A stretch of 64,000 bases of DNA from Neobacillus notoginsengisoli (GCF_003515685.1 NZ_QWEG01000017.1:1-64000); one strand, 5' to 3'; counted from the first letter of the stretch, positions 42,977 through 54,454 are shown. The notes: generated by a model from the letters alone, not told the origin. Numbers and translations are program-made.

Positions 42977-43990
42977 TCACGCCGTACCTCGTTCATATAT
43001 ATTACGGATAATTTCTTCAGTTGAAATTTCATTGATTTTAATGTCTCTTATTTTGAAAGCAGAGACGACCTTGGAAATTACCTGGGAAATGACTTCGTCG
43101 ATATCTTCCATCTGAGCGGTGAAGATTTGCCCTTTTTCATCCATCTCCCATTTCACCGGCATTCCCTTGGTCAACTGCTGGAGGGTGGCAAGTTCCGCTT
43201 TTTCCATCAATTCAAACTGAAGTTCCTTGCCCTCGCCCCATTTTTCCTTTAAATGATTCAGCGAACCATCGTAAATGATATTTCCCTCATCCAGCATGAT
43301 AACCCGTTCACACAGCGCTTCGATATCGGACAGATCATGCGTTGTCAGCAGGATGGTCGTGTTGTACTTTTCATTAATTTCTTTTAGGAATTCCCGAATC
43401 CTTAATTTAACGAGTACATCGAGCCCGATCGTCGGCTCATCCAAAAATAGCAGCGGCGGATTGTGGATGAGTGCCGCGGCAAGCTCGCAGCGCATTCGCT
43501 GGCCAAGCGACAGCTTCCGTACCGGCTTGTCAAGAAGCGGGCCGATGTCCAGCGTCCGGATGACGTGGTCCATATGCGAATTGTAATCCGCGTCTGAAAC
43601 CTTATAAACCTTTTTCAAAAGACGGAATGACTCCTGGACGGCGATATCCCACCAAAGCTGGGACCTCTGCCCAAAAACAACGCCAATCGTCTGGACAAAG
43701 CGCTCACGCTGTTTATGGGGATTCATTCCATTTACTACAATTTGTCCGGAAGTCGGTGTCAAAATTCCGGTCAGCATCTTGATTGTCGTTGATTTTCCGG
43801 CACCGTTTTCGCCAATATAACCAACCATTTCACCTTGTTTAACTGTAAAATTAATATCATTAACGGCACGAAGCGTTTTGTAATTCCTTGTAAACAAGTC
43901 CCGAAAGGCCCCCGATAGCCCTGAACGGCTCGAGTAAGACTTGAATTCCTTGCGCAGGCCGCTTACTTCAATCGCATTTGTATAATCCAT
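42977..43990 (-). CDS. ABC transporter ATP-binding protein
   Basis: A 337-residue ABC ATPase with Walker A GENGAGKST, a LSLGQRMRCE signature, Walker B LLFLDEPT and a switch histidine in TTHD. A C-terminal extension of about 90 residues follows the nucleotide-binding domain. The ATG at 43990 is preferred: GGAGG lies eight bases upstream, and the longer frame has none. It energises the two permeases encoded downstream. Confidence 0.92.
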   Translation of the reverse strand: MDYTNAIEVSGLRKEFKSYSSRSGLSGAFRDLFTRNYKTLRAVNDINFTVKQGEMVGYIGENGAGKSTTIKMLTGILTPTSGQIVVNGMNPHKQRERFVQTIGVVFGQRSQLWWDIAVQESFRLLKKVYKVSDADYNSHMDHVIRTLDIGPLLDKPVRKLSLGQRMRCELAAALIHNPPLLFLDEPTIGLDVLVKLRIREFLKEINEKYNTTILLTTHDLSDIEALCERVIMLDEGNIIYDGSLNHLKEKWGEGKELQFELMEKAELATLQQLTKGMPVKWEMDEKGQIFTAQMEDIDEVISQVISKVVSAFKIRDIKINEISTEEIIRNIYERGTA

Positions 43991-44110
43991 TTTCAGTCCT
44001 CCAAAAAGCTGCACTCTATCCAAACAGTTTAGCCAATCCCCTTTTGTAAAACAACTACCTTGCATTTGTATTACGTTGAGGGGCCTGATTAAGAGCTGAG
44101 TCACTTCTGT

Positions 44111-44680
44111 ATTCGGACTCTTAACAAGTTTTTAAAGCTCCGAGTGTCCGAATCAACCCTGTATTCGGACTCTTAACGAGTTTTTAGAGCTACGAGTGTC
44201 CGAATCACCTCTTCATTCGGACTCTTAACGAGTTTTTAGAGCTCCGAGTGTCCGAATCATCACTGTATTCGGACTCCGAACAAGTTTTTAGAGCTCCGAG
44301 TGTCCGAATCATCACTGTATTCGGACTCCGAACAAGTTTTTAGAGCTCCAAGTGTCCGAATCAACACTGTATTGGACTCCGAACAAGTTTTTAGAGCTCC
44401 GAGTGTCCGAATCAACCCTTTATTCGGACTCTGAACGAGTTTTTAGAGCTCCAAGTGTCCGAATCAACACTGTATTCGGACTCCGAACAAGTTTTTAAAG
44501 CTCCAAGTGTCCGAATCAACACTGTATTCGGACTCCGAACAAGTTTTTAAAGCTACATGAGTCCGAATCAACCCTGTATTCGGACTCTTAACAAGTTTTT
44601 AGAGCTACGAGTGTCCGAATCACCTCTGTATTAAGACACTTTCCAATATTAGGGCTCTAAGAGTCCGAACGATTGGCCGG
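44111..44680. repeat. Tandem 52-bp palindromic repeat array (10 copies plus a decayed one)
   Basis: Units start at 44111, 44163, 44215, 44267, 44319, 44371 (one base deleted), 44422, 44474, 44526 and 44578, with a degraded copy from 44630. Each opens with ATTCGGACTC and later reads GAGTGTCCGAAT, so every unit can form a hairpin with an ATTCGGAC/GTCCGAAT stem. There are no unique spacers. It fills the gap between the ABC ATPase gene and gsaB, and no open frame in it looks coding. Confidence 0.93.
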
Positions 44681-44780
44681 TAAACGGTTAAATTTTGCCG
44701 ACGGGAAGTCGTGCCGCAAGCCGACATATACCCGAAAACCATGCTATTATTAGGAAGGACTTATTTAAGGAGGTTTTACC

Positions 44781-46076
44781 ATGAATTTTTCTAATTCCGA
44801 AAAATTACATAGCGAAGCACTGGAGCATATTGTTGGCGGGGTGAACAGCCCTTCGCGTTCCTACAAAGCTGTCGGCGGCGGCTCGCCAGTTGTAATGGAG
44901 CGAGCGGCCGGCGCCTATTTCTGGGATGTCGACGGAAATCAATATATCGATTATTTGGCTGCCTACGGGCCAATCATTACTGGTCATGCGCACCCTCATA
45001 TCACTAAGGCGATTACAAAAGCGGCGGAAACCGGTGTCCTGTACGGAACGCCTACCCCGCACGAAATTACTCTGGCAAAAATGCTGAAGGAAGCCATGCC
45101 TGGGATGGACAAAGTCCGCTTTGTCAACTCCGGCACAGAGGCGGTAATGACGACGATCCGTGTGGCCCGCGCTTATACAGGCCGCGACAAAATCATCAAG
45201 TTCGCCGGCTGCTACCACGGCCACTCCGACCTCGTGCTCGTCGCAGCAGGTTCCGGTCCTTCAACACTTGGGACACCGGATTCAGCCGGGGTACCTAAAA
45301 GCATCGCCCAGGAAGTCATTACGGTTCCATTCAATGAAGTAGATCCGTTAAAGGAAGCGCTCGAAAAGTGGGGCGACCAGGTTGCAGCGGTTATGATTGA
45401 GCCGATTGTCGGCAATTTTGGCATCGTTGAACCGAAACCGGGATTCCTTGAACAAGTAAAGGAGCTTACCCACGAGGCAGGCGCATTATTGATTTTTGAT
45501 GAAGTCATCACGGCTTTTCGCTTTATGTACGGTGGAGCCCAAGATATGCTTGGCATTACGCCTGATTTAACAGCGCTTGGCAAAATTATCGGCGGCGGGC
45601 TGCCGATTGGCGCTTACGGCGGCAAACAGGAAATCATGGAAAAGGTTGCCCCGCTCGGTCCTGCATACCAGGCTGGTACGATGGCCGGCAACCCGGCATC
45701 CATGCTTTCCGGGATTGCCTGTCTTGAAGTCCTGAAACAAGAGGGCGTTTACGACTACCTTGACCGGCTTGGCGAAATGCTGGAGAACGGCATTCTTGAA
45801 GCCGCGGAACTACATGGCGTTCCAATTACAATTAACCGGCTGAAAGGTGCGTTGACGATTTACTTTACAAAAGAAAAGGTAGTCAACTACGACCAAGCCG
45901 AAAATACAGACGGTGAGATGTTCGCCAGATTCTTTAAGCTAATGCTTCACCAAGGCATCAATCTCGCTCCCTCCAAATATGAGGCGTGGTTCCTCACGAT
46001 TGCCCACAGCGAAGAAGACATTGAAGCAACACTCCACGCAGTCGATCAAGCGTTTTATCAATTAATGAATGACTAA
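44781..46076 (+). CDS. gsaB: Glutamate-1-semialdehyde 2,1-aminomutase
   Basis: A 431-residue PLP enzyme that converts glutamate-1-semialdehyde to 5-aminolevulinate, the haem and corrin precursor. It has [20 protein letters not shown] (cofactor phosphate site), [10 protein letters not shown], and [15 protein letters not shown] holding the PLP lysine. Placement beside ygaE identifies it as the GsaB paralogue rather than HemL of the hem operon. AAGGAGG precedes the ATG. Confidence 0.95.
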   Translation: MNFSNSEKLHSEALEHIVGGVNSPSRSYKAVGGGSPVVMERAAGAYFWDVDGNQYIDYLAAYGPIITGHAHPHITKAITKAAETGVLYGTPTPHEITLAKMLKEAMPGMDKVRFVNSGTEAVMTTIRVARAYTGRDKIIKFAGCYHGHSDLVLVAAGSGPSTLGTPDSAGVPKSIAQEVITVPFNEVDPLKEALEKWGDQVAAVMIEPIVGNFGIVEPKPGFLEQVKELTHEAGALLIFDEVITAFRFMYGGAQDMLGITPDLTALGKIIGGGLPIGAYGGKQEIMEKVAPLGPAYQAGTMAGNPASMLSGIACLEVLKQEGVYDYLDRLGEMLENGILEAAELHGVPITINRLKGALTIYFTKEKVVNYDQAENTDGEMFARFFKLMLHQGINLAPSKYEAWFLTIAHSEEDIEATLHAVDQAFYQLMND

Positions 46077-46082
46077 CATTAA

Positions 46083-46110
46083 TAAACCAGGGCGGAGTCG
46101 TCCTGGTTTA
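46083..46110 (+). terminator. Terminator after gsaB
   Basis: TAAACCAGG pairs with CCTGGTTTA, followed by TATTTTGC, seven bases after the gsaB stop. Confidence 0.8.
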
Positions 46111-46250
46111 TATTTTGCAAAAATGATTTAGAAATTGATTTAAGGATATTGTTAAGTATTGGAAGTAAACCTTGCTGAAAGTATACTGGACAGTTTTTCA
46201 TTTTCGGCTATACTTGTCGTAATGAGATTCATTTTGAAAGGATTTTAACG

Positions 46251-47339
46251 ATGAAGCTAGGTGCGCGCATAGTAAAAACGGGCATTGCAATCGTACTAGC
46301 CCTATTCATAAGTAATCTATTACATGCCCCTTCGCCGGTCATGGCCGGAATTGCGGCCATTTTTGCCATACAGCCGACGATTTACAGGTCGTACCAGTCC
46401 ATTCGCGACCAGGTGCAGGGAAACCTGATTGGCGCATTGACGGCCATTGTCTTCGTCCTGCTCCTCGGGAACCATATTGTCGTCATTGGGCTCGCGGCGA
46501 TTATTGTCATCACCCTGAACCTCAGGTTCAAGCTTGAAAATACGATCGGCCTCTCTCTTGTGACACTTGTTTCAATTATGGAGTCGCCGGGGGACCAGTT
46601 TCTTGAATTCGCCGCGATTCGGTTCGGCACGATTATGCTTGGGGTCTTTTCAGCTTTCGTCGTCAATCTTGTTTTCCTGCCGCCGCGCTATGAAAATAAG
46701 CTCTATTATAGAATTTCGGGCGCAACCGATGATATTATCCGCTGGATCAGGCTGACGAGCCGGAATGCATCCGACCATAACCTGCTGAAAAACGAAATTG
46801 AAAGGCTTCATGATACGAAAGTGAAGATGGATTTGCTTTATACGATGTACAGAGAGGAAAGGCGATACTTTAAGCGTGACGAAGCTGTAAAAGCAAGGAA
46901 ACTCGTCATCTACCGGCAGATGATTTCCACGGCGCGCAGGGCACTTGAAACGCTTATCCGGCTCCATCGTTACGAGAATGAATATCGGCTCCTTCCCGAA
47001 ACATATCAGACGGCCATTCAGGAGCAGCTTGACTGCCTGATTACCCAGCATGAACAAACAATGCTGAAATATATTGGAAAGGTCCGGCCGGAATCCGCGC
47101 TTGAACACCCGGTCCCATGCCTGGATAAAAAGGAAATCATCCATCTATTCATTTCAAGGCAAAATGAGTACGAAGATGAGGGTGAGGACGACAACCACCT
47201 TTACCATACAATGCAAATTTTTTCTTCCATTCTTGCCTACGGCGAGTATGTGGAACATCTGGAAATGCTCGTGACAAGCTTCCTCTCCTATCATCAGGAA
47301 GATAATGAAGTCCAAATCGAGGAACAGACAGAGGATTAA
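46251..47339 (+). CDS. ygaE: YgaE-like membrane protein, aromatic acid exporter family
   Basis: A 362-residue protein. The N-terminal 140 residues have about four to five membrane segments. A cytoplasmic, charged helical domain (about 150-362) follows with an acidic tail. This fits the UPF0421/aromatic acid exporter group that includes B. subtilis YgaE, which also lies next to gsaB. The substrate is unknown. An ATG at 46251 follows AAAGGA. Confidence 0.85.
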   Translation: MKLGARIVKTGIAIVLALFISNLLHAPSPVMAGIAAIFAIQPTIYRSYQSIRDQVQGNLIGALTAIVFVLLLGNHIVVIGLAAIIVITLNLRFKLENTIGLSLVTLVSIMESPGDQFLEFAAIRFGTIMLGVFSAFVVNLVFLPPRYENKLYYRISGATDDIIRWIRLTSRNASDHNLLKNEIERLHDTKVKMDLLYTMYREERRYFKRDEAVKARKLVIYRQMISTARRALETLIRLHRYENEYRLLPETYQTAIQEQLDCLITQHEQTMLKYIGKVRPESALEHPVPCLDKKEIIHLFISRQNEYEDEGEDDNHLYHTMQIFSSILAYGEYVEHLEMLVTSFLSYHQEDNEVQIEEQTED

Positions 47340-47345
47340 TACAGA

Positions 47346-47377
47346 AAAATGCTTAGGGCATAAAACCCTAAGCATTT
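47346..47377. terminator. Bidirectional terminator between ygaE and ygaD
   Basis: AAAATGCTTAGGG pairs with CCCTAAGCATTTT with an A-run on one side and T-run on the other, serving both converging genes. Confidence 0.92.
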
Positions 47378-47399
47378 TTTAGTTTGGCCTCTAGTAAGC

Positions 47400-49166
47400 T
47401 TATGAATCTGTTTCAGTTTTCTGTTCCAACTGCTGGACCTGGAAAAGTTTATAATAGCTGCCCTGTTTTTCCATCAATTCATCGTGCGTACCTGTTTCGA
47501 CGATCCTGCCGTGCTCAATCAGGACAATTTTATCGGCATGGGTAATCGTTGACAGCCGGTGGGCGACGATGAAGGTTGTCCTGTCTTTTGCCAGCTTCTC
47601 GAGCGCTTCCTGGATTTGATGCTCACTCTCAAGGTCGAGTGCTGACGTTGCTTCATCGAGGATAAGAATGGGCGGATTTTTTAGGAAAACCCTTGCAATG
47701 GCAACTCGCTGTTTTTGCCCGCCGGAAAGCTTGACTCCCCTTTCGCCCACCTTTGTTTCATACCCTTCCGGCAAGTTGGCGATGAATTCTTGGGCATTGG
47801 CAGCCAGCGCCACCGCTTCCACTTCCTCATTGGAAGCCCCCGGCTTTCCGAGCAAAATATTTGACCTGACCGAATCGCTGAACAAAATGTTATCCTGGAA
47901 CACAACGCCAATTTTATCCCTCAGCATCTGTACCTTGAAGTTGCGGATATCGACGCCGTCAAGAAGGATCTGCCCTTCCTTCACATCGTAAAACCGTGGA
48001 ATCAGGCTGACGAGCGAGGACTTTCCTCCGCCGCTCATACCGACCAGCGCAATCGTTTCTCCTTTATTCGCTTCCAGATTAATATTCTTTAAAACTAGTT
48101 CCTCTTCATCCTCGTAAGCGAAACTCACATTTTTAAACTCAATTTTCCCGTTGACGGTTTTTAGGTCCATTGCATTCGGCTCATCGACAATATCATACTT
48201 CTCGTCAGCGAACTCAAACACCCTGTCCATCGAGGCGAACGATTGGGTAATCGTCGTCGATGAGTTGACGAGCCTGCGGAGCGGATTATAAAGCCTGTCG
48301 ATATAGGCAATGAAAGCGATCATCGTTCCAAGTGTTAGCTGATTTTCTATCACAAGATAACCGGAATATCCGATGACGATCAACGGCGCAATATCAGTAA
48401 TCGTATTGACGACCGCGAATGCTTTCGCGTTCCAGCTCGTATGCTCGAGTGCTTTTTGCAAAAAATTTCTGTTTGTGCGGTCAAACTGTTTCTGTTCATG
48501 CTCCTCAATGGCAAAGCTTTTGATCACAGCCATACCCTGGACCCGTTCATGAAGGTAACTTTGGACTTCCGCGAGCGCCTGTGAGCGGTTCCTCGTCAGG
48601 GTTCTCAGATTACCAAAAAAGTATTTGACGGAAAAAGCATAGAGGGGGAACAGAACAAGCGACACGAGCGTCAACTTCACGTTCATTGTGAACATAACAG
48701 CGATGGCAATCAAGATTGTCGCGACATCAAGCCACAAATTCATAAGGCCAGAAATGACGAATGCCTTCGTCTGCTCGACATCGTTAATGACTCTCGAGAT
48801 AACCTCGCCCGCTTTCGTATTCGAATAATATTTGAAGCTTAACTTCTGCATGTGGTTATATAGATTATCCCTGATATCATACAGGATTTTGCTTGAAGTC
48901 CACTGGGCAAAATATTGCCGGTAATACTCGATCGGCGGCCTTAAGATGACAAATATGACCATCATGATGCCCATGATCCAAAAAAGCTTGTCCAGCTTAT
49001 CTGCTTTTGCAAGATCGGGGTTTCCAACAATATCATCCACCACGTACTTTATAAGGATGGGAATGATGAGAGGAATGGCAAACTTAAGGATTCCAATAAA
49101 AATGGTCCCGACAATTTGCCATTTGTACGGTTTTACAAAATGGAGGTATCTCCGTATGCTGTCCAA
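47400..49166 (-). CDS. ygaD: ABC transporter, fused permease and ATPase (YgaD-like)
   Basis: A 588-residue half-transporter of the MsbA/LmrA type. Six membrane helices (about 15-310) precede an ATPase domain with Walker [10 protein letters not shown], signature [14 protein letters not shown] and Walker [13 protein letters not shown]. It should act as a homodimer and export lipids or drugs. The first glycine-rich loop has a Met where most have Pro or Ser. A terminator lies between it and ygaC. Confidence 0.93.
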   Translation of the reverse strand: MDSIRRYLHFVKPYKWQIVGTIFIGILKFAIPLIIPILIKYVVDDIVGNPDLAKADKLDKLFWIMGIMMVIFVILRPPIEYYRQYFAQWTSSKILYDIRDNLYNHMQKLSFKYYSNTKAGEVISRVINDVEQTKAFVISGLMNLWLDVATILIAIAVMFTMNVKLTLVSLVLFPLYAFSVKYFFGNLRTLTRNRSQALAEVQSYLHERVQGMAVIKSFAIEEHEQKQFDRTNRNFLQKALEHTSWNAKAFAVVNTITDIAPLIVIGYSGYLVIENQLTLGTMIAFIAYIDRLYNPLRRLVNSSTTITQSFASMDRVFEFADEKYDIVDEPNAMDLKTVNGKIEFKNVSFAYEDEEELVLKNINLEANKGETIALVGMSGGGKSSLVSLIPRFYDVKEGQILLDGVDIRNFKVQMLRDKIGVVFQDNILFSDSVRSNILLGKPGASNEEVEAVALAANAQEFIANLPEGYETKVGERGVKLSGGQKQRVAIARVFLKNPPILILDEATSALDLESEHQIQEALEKLAKDRTTFIVAHRLSTITHADKIVLIEHGRIVETGTHDELMEKQGSYYKLFQVQQLEQKTETDS

Positions 49167-49192
49167 CTCTGCTTCCTCCTTTCAAACAAAAA

Positions 49193-49214
49193 CCTGTTGA
49201 TCGACGTCAACAGG
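49193..49214 (-). terminator. Terminator between ygaC and ygaD
   Basis: CCTGTTGA pairs perfectly with TCAACAGG, followed on the minus strand by TTTTTGTTTG. Confidence 0.82.
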
Positions 49215-49239
49215 GCATGAAAAAGGAACGGGCCTGTCC

Positions 49240-49770
49240 CTACTTTCGGTGGGTCAGGTACCGTTCATACCAGGCATCAATGAAATCCGGTGAAAATGGC
49301 CCTTTTCGCTGACGGATCCACCTCATCAGCTTCTCTACATTCCGCTTAAGAATTTGGTCAATGACATCTGGATAGTTCATTTCACGGCGGTGGCGCTCGT
49401 ATTCATCTTCATCGAGCAAATTAAAGGTCATATCCGGAAATACCTTTATATCAAGGTCATAATCGATATATTTCAGAATCGAACCATCAAAAATAAACGG
49501 GGAACTCAAATTGCAGTAGTAATGGACACCGTCCTCACGGAGCATTCCAATTACGTTGAACCAGCATTCTGAATGGAAATAGCAAATAGCGGGCTCCCTC
49601 GTCACCCATGTCCTCCCATCGGATTCAGTGACAACCGTTCTGTCATTTCCGCCGATCACTAGGTGTTGGGAGGCTTTCAAAATGGTGGTTTCGTCCCATA
49701 TACGATGGATATGACCATTGTGTTTGTAGCTGTGTATCTGCATTGGTTCTCCTTCGATGGGTAAACCCAT
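49240..49770 (-). CDS. ygaC: DUF402 family nucleoside phosphatase-like protein (YgaC)
   Basis: A 176-residue DUF402 protein closely resembling B. subtilis YgaC, with [15 protein letters not shown], the [10 protein letters not shown] acidic motif and the [16 protein letters not shown] end. DUF402 proteins characterised elsewhere hydrolyse nucleoside tri- and diphosphates using metal-binding acidic residues, so that role is likely. The position next to ygaB and ygaD matches B. subtilis. Confidence 0.92.
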   Translation of the reverse strand: MGLPIEGEPMQIHSYKHNGHIHRIWDETTILKASQHLVIGGNDRTVVTESDGRTWVTREPAICYFHSECWFNVIGMLREDGVHYYCNLSSPFIFDGSILKYIDYDLDIKVFPDMTFNLLDEDEYERHRREMNYPDVIDQILKRNVEKLMRWIRQRKGPFSPDFIDAWYERYLTHRK

Positions 49771-49946
49771 GAATCTCCCCTACTTTCATCTGCCGAACGC
49801 TTTGCAACCTATCATAAACTAAAAAAACGACAAAAGGCAACAAAAGGCTATTCCTGTTTTCTCCTATTATAACGGTTAGCAATAATTTTTAAAACAAAAG
49901 AGCCACTTTTAACTAACAAAATGGCCCCCAATCCCTGCAGTTGCAT

Positions 49947-50213
49947 TTAACGAAGAAGCGGTTCATAATCCCCGTTTCCACCCTTGTAGGAACGAATGAC
50001 TTCTTCTGTCTGTTCTTCAAAAATACGCTGGATTTCTCTCAGTTCATTTTTCATTTCCATAATTTCTTCCTGTATGATATCTTGTCCTGTTTCATGTTGC
50101 AGGCTATGCAACTGCTTCTGAATTTCGAGGCAGCGTTCCAGTTCCGATTGTAAAAAAAGTAGCTTTTCCATTGTTTTCATCTGTTCCGCGATCATCTCGT
50201 TAAAAGTTTTCAT
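49947..50213 (-). CDS. ygaB: YgaB-like small coiled-coil protein
   Basis: An 88-residue, strongly helical, charged protein with no membrane segment (coiled coil about 5-75). Its position between sspE and ygaC equals B. subtilis ygaB. The function is unknown. Confidence 0.78.
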   Translation of the reverse strand: MKTFNEMIAEQMKTMEKLLFLQSELERCLEIQKQLHSLQHETGQDIIQEEIMEMKNELREIQRIFEEQTEEVIRSYKGGNGDYEPLLR

Positions 50214-50385
50214 TGCGCCACCGCCCTGCTTCTGAAAATTTTAGCGAGTGCTCCTTTTAAGCTGTAGGAGCTCTCACCTGCTCCCCTATGTATTCTTGAA
50301 TTTACCGCTTTTTCCTTTGACTAGTTATGTGGCTTTTATAGAAGTTTTGTCGAAAGAATTTCCCAGTTCGTTTATTGCATGCAAA

Positions 50386-50414
50386 AAGGCACCCTCCATT
50401 AAGAAGGGCGCCTT
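50386..50414 (-). terminator. Terminator after sspE
   Basis: On the minus strand AAGGCGCCCT pairs with AGGGTGCCTT and is followed by TTTGC, just after the sspE stop. Confidence 0.8.
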
Positions 50415-50424
50415 ATGCATGCAT

Positions 50425-50709
50425 TTAGCTGTTTTGGTTTTTACGGCTTTCAGCTTGTTGATTTTGGCGTCTTACTTCTTGAGCATTTGTTTCGCTCCCG
50501 AATTCAGTGCCGTATTGGCCTTGTTGGCCTTGTTGACCTTGTTGGCCATGGGCAGCTTGCTGGTTTTGGCGCCTTACTTCTTGAGCGTTCGTTTCGCTCG
50601 CGAATTCAGTGCCGTACTGGCCTTGGCCAGCTTGTGCGTTTTGCTGCCTTACTTCCTGGATGTTTGTTCCAGAAGATGTTCTGCCAGCTTGTTGGTTGAA
50701 TTTTGCCAT
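50425..50709 (-). CDS. sspE: Gamma-type small acid-soluble spore protein SspE
   Basis: A 94-residue, Gln/Asn/Gly-rich, lysine-poor protein. It has two near-identical copies of YGTEF-(A/G)-SETNAQEVRRQNQQA, the duplicated block that defines gamma-type SASP, with GPR-protease sites at TEF-(A/G)-SET. It stores amino acids for germinating spores. The ATG at 50709 is preferred because GGAGGTG precedes it. This shows that the organism sporulates. Confidence 0.95.
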   Translation of the reverse strand: MAKFNQQAGRTSSGTNIQEVRQQNAQAGQGQYGTEFASETNAQEVRRQNQQAAHGQQGQQGQQGQYGTEFGSETNAQEVRRQNQQAESRKNQNS

Positions 50710-50819
50710 TGTAATCACCTCCACGGTTATTAATTTGTCCATGAAGGTGAGGGACTATCCCGAAATTTATTTAAAAAGGCTTTTTATATTTTTCCTGCTT
50801 TTTATGGTTAATGGATCTA

Positions 50820-50972
50820 TTCTATGTGACCGTTTGGCAGTCGCCGAGCCAATTTGGGCCTAGAGGCAGCTTCTCTGTGACCGTTTGGCCGTATCGCGAG
50901 CTTTTTGGACTTAGAGACCGCTTCTCTATGACCGTTTGGCCGCTACCCAAGCCATTTGGGGCTTAGAGGCGT
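50820..50972. repeat. Three tandem 51-bp repeats upstream of sspE
   Basis: Three units of 51 bases share GTGACCGTTTGGC (or ATGACCGTTTGGC) at 50826, 50877 and 50928, and TTAGAG near their ends. Unit junctions form TAGAGA/TCTCTA palindromes. The sequence differs from the arrays at 44111 and 58289, but unit length and hairpin character are alike. It fills most of the 349 bases between sspE and fabL. Confidence 0.82.
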
Positions 50973-51058
50973 TTCCTATTCCCGTATTGAATGTAAATTC
51001 CCATGAAGACGAGATATGGAACCAGACGTCCCATTTGCAAACTTAATTCTATCGTGTT

Positions 51059-51844
<786 letters not shown>

Positions 51845-51961
51845 TTAGCGTTTCCGGGTATAGAAGACAATTGAATCCAAAAACTAAGAGAAAAGCTTAG
51901 CGCACCTCATGATAACGTAAGCTTTTGCAAAATCAAAGCATTTCCTGAAAGGAGAATTGCC

Positions 51962-52186
51962 ATGTACGTCGGCAGGGATATGACCGAATTGACGATGATG
52001 CCGAAGAGTGAGTGGGAAAAAAGCGAATTGGCTTTCTTTCACCATTCACTTCAGCAGGTAATGCCGTATTTAAATGTGGAAGGCCAGGCTATCCACCGGG
52101 AAATCGTTGAAGAAATTGAAAAACGCGGCGGCCTAAACCGCGGTGAAGCGGATTATACACACGGCACAAAAGTCAACTATGACTGA
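51962..52186 (+). CDS. yfhS: YfhS-like small protein
   Basis: A 74-residue soluble protein with no recognised domain, located between fabL and mutY exactly where B. subtilis has yfhS, and of similar length. AAAGGAG lies before the ATG. The function is unknown. A charged EKSELAFFHHSLQQV helix and a GGLNRGEADYTHGTKVNYD tail are visible. Confidence 0.75.
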   Translation: MYVGRDMTELTMMPKSEWEKSELAFFHHSLQQVMPYLNVEGQAIHREIVEEIEKRGGLNRGEADYTHGTKVNYD

Positions 52187-52195
52187 CCATTTTAA

Positions 52196-52225
52196 AAAGC
52201 CTATCGTCGTTTGACGATAGGCTTT
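52196..52225. terminator. Bidirectional terminator between yfhS and mutY
   Basis: AAAGCCTATCGTC pairs perfectly with GACGATAGGCTTT around a four-base loop, with A- and T-runs outside. Confidence 0.92.
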
Positions 52226-52228
52226 CCT

Positions 52229-53320
52229 TTATATCTTAACCGAATAGAGCGACAACATTTTCTGATGCGGAACTGGAAGCGCAAAACCGGCAAGCTCCGG
52301 CAAAGAAACAAGACGGAGATTTTCCTTATCCTCAAGGGGTTTCGCAAGCTGTGCAACATAAACGGTAACGTTCCAGTCCAGATGGGAAAAGATATGCTGG
52401 ATCTGTCCAAGTGATTCATCGATTGCGACTTTTACCCCAAGCTCTTCTCGATAAAATCGTTCTAATGCTTCACGATCATTAGCATAAGGCCGTTGAATTT
52501 CAATTGAAGGGAATTCCCAGAAGTTGGCCAAAAGCCCTTCGGCGGGCCGTCTGCGTATTAAAATCCTTCCGTCTTGGTCTTCCACTATAGCAGCTGCCAG
52601 TAAGACTTGTTTTGGCTTTTTCTTTTTGGATTTGACCGGAAGTTGTGCCTGCACCCCTTCATGGAAGGCTATACAATGTTCTCGAACTGGACACAGCAGG
52701 CAGGAAGGCGAAGTTGGTGTGCAAATGAGCGCCCCGAGTTCCATCAGCGCCTGATTGAAATCGGAAGGAGATTCATGGGAAATGAGCCGCCTGACCGCTT
52801 CCTCAAAAATTTTCCGGGAAGCTGGTTTGGCAATGTCTTCGCGTATGAGTAAAATACGCGATAAAACTCTCATGACATTCCCATCAACAGCAGGCTCTGG
52901 GATGCCATAGGCAATACTTAAAATAGCTCCGGCTGTATAAGGACCAACCCCTTTTAATTTAGAAATTTCCTTTGGTGAATCAGGAACGACGCCGTTATAT
53001 TTATCCCGCACTTCCCGGACGGCCGACTGCAAATTCCTCGCACGCGAGTAATAGCCAAGACCCTCCCAGGCTTTCAGGACTTTGTCTTCGTCCGCCTCCG
53101 CGAGGGCATCGATTGTTGGAAACAACTCCAAAAAGCGGTGGTAATACGGAATAACCGTATCCACCCTTGTTTGCTGGAGCATGATTTCCGATACCCAAAT
53201 CTTATAGGGATCCTGGTCGGCACGCCAAGGCAAATCTCTCTGTTCGGCGCGGAACCAGGCGATTAAATCTTCACGAAATTGCTCTATATTTATATTTCCT
53301 GTAATTTCCGGTTGGTTCAT
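52229..53320 (-). CDS. mutY: A/G-specific adenine glycosylase MutY
   Basis: A 363-residue DNA repair glycosylase that removes adenine opposite 8-oxoguanine. It has the catalytic E45 in [10 protein letters not shown], the helix-hairpin-helix [12 protein letters not shown], and D146 in VDGNV. A 4Fe-4S cluster is formed by C-x6-C-x2-C-x5-C ([17 protein letters not shown]). A C-terminal Nudix-like domain (about 235-360) recognises 8-oxoguanine. It equals B. subtilis yfhQ. Confidence 0.96.
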   Translation of the reverse strand: MNQPEITGNINIEQFREDLIAWFRAEQRDLPWRADQDPYKIWVSEIMLQQTRVDTVIPYYHRFLELFPTIDALAEADEDKVLKAWEGLGYYSRARNLQSAVREVRDKYNGVVPDSPKEISKLKGVGPYTAGAILSIAYGIPEPAVDGNVMRVLSRILLIREDIAKPASRKIFEEAVRRLISHESPSDFNQALMELGALICTPTSPSCLLCPVREHCIAFHEGVQAQLPVKSKKKKPKQVLLAAAIVEDQDGRILIRRRPAEGLLANFWEFPSIEIQRPYANDREALERFYREELGVKVAIDESLGQIQHIFSHLDWNVTVYVAQLAKPLEDKENLRLVSLPELAGFALPVPHQKMLSLYSVKI

Positions 53321-53455
53321 AATTGAGTTTAGGCCCCCTATATGTTAAAAAAGGTGGTAAAGTGGGAATATAATAATATTCAACCAAGACCAGTAGGAAC
53401 TGGCAATATACTTTGATAAGGGAAACTTGCAATTCCAAAAGGAGGAAACAGCACC

Positions 53456-54436
53456 TTGGATACTGGCACACATGTCGTGATGGGGATTGCCCTAGGTGGC
53501 TTGGCCACTCTTGATCCGGCTGTTGCCCCGCACACGGCCACAGCAAGCAGTGTAATGATCGCCACAATCGTCGGTTCACAAATACCTGATATCGATACAG
53601 TATTGAAACTAAGGAACAACGCAGTCTATATAAGGAATCACCGCGGGATTACCCATTCTGTTCCTGCAGTATTCCTATGGCCGTTGCTGATTACCGGGAT
53701 TATCTTTTTCTTTAATCCTGATGCGAGCCTGCTTCATCTTTGGCTCTGGACCCAAATCGCCGTATTCCTGCATGTGTTCGTTGATATTTTCAATGCTTAT
53801 GGAACCCAGGCACTTAGGCCGTTCTCCTGTAAATGGGTGGCTCTCGGGGTAATCAATACGTTCGATCCATTCATATTCGGCATCCATGTTGCCGGAATCG
53901 TTGTTTGGATCATGGGTGCTCATCCTGGTTATACATTCCTCGTTGTATACGGGATACTCGTGATTTACTATTTACTCAGGTTTTCGGCAAAACGGGATGT
54001 CATCAAGGCCGTGAAGGTCATGATTCCAGACGCAACACAGATTGTTGTCGCGCCGACGATGAGGTTCAACCGCTGGAAAGTTGCGGTCATGAACGAAAAG
54101 GAATTTTTCGTTGGCAGGGCCCAAGGCACAACAGTCAGGATACTGGATAAATTCAACAGGGTCCCTGTTCCAGATACTCCAATAATCCATGCCGCAAAAA
54201 AGGATACGAATATTGCAGCATTCCTATCCTTCTCTCCTGTTTACCGATGGGAGGTAAAGGAATTTGAGGATTACAGCGAAGTCAGGTTCATTGACCTTAG
54301 GTATAGAAGCAACGGGCATTACCCATTTGTCGCAGTCGCCCATCTTGATAATGATTTAAATATTATGAATTCCTATACCGGCTGGATTTTCAGCGAGGAG
54401 AAGTTAAGGAAAAAACTCACCATTCTTCCGGGATAA
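53456..54436 (+). CDS. yfhP: YfhP-like membrane-bound metal-dependent hydrolase
   Basis: A 326-residue protein of the YdjM/YfhP family. The N-terminal half has about four membrane segments and metal-binding motifs: DTGTH, IPDIDTV and NHRGITHS. A soluble C-terminal domain follows (about 200-326). The family may regulate or act as a membrane hydrolase; the substrate is unknown. The TTG start has AGGAGG upstream. Confidence 0.88.
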   Translation: MDTGTHVVMGIALGGLATLDPAVAPHTATASSVMIATIVGSQIPDIDTVLKLRNNAVYIRNHRGITHSVPAVFLWPLLITGIIFFFNPDASLLHLWLWTQIAVFLHVFVDIFNAYGTQALRPFSCKWVALGVINTFDPFIFGIHVAGIVVWIMGAHPGYTFLVVYGILVIYYLLRFSAKRDVIKAVKVMIPDATQIVVAPTMRFNRWKVAVMNEKEFFVGRAQGTTVRILDKFNRVPVPDTPIIHAAKKDTNIAAFLSFSPVYRWEVKEFEDYSEVRFIDLRYRSNGHYPFVAVAHLDNDLNIMNSYTGWIFSEEKLRKKLTILPG

Positions 54437-54454
54437 AACTTTTTGGCAAAAACC

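Noticed and set aside
41382-44104. The ABC exporter as part of the flagellar locus
   Set aside because: A strong terminator follows motB, the exporter is on the opposite strand, and such three-gene exporters lie near gsaB in other Bacillaceae.
44111-44680. Possible CRISPR array
   Set aside because: The whole 52-base unit is repeated without variable spacers, and there are no cas genes nearby.
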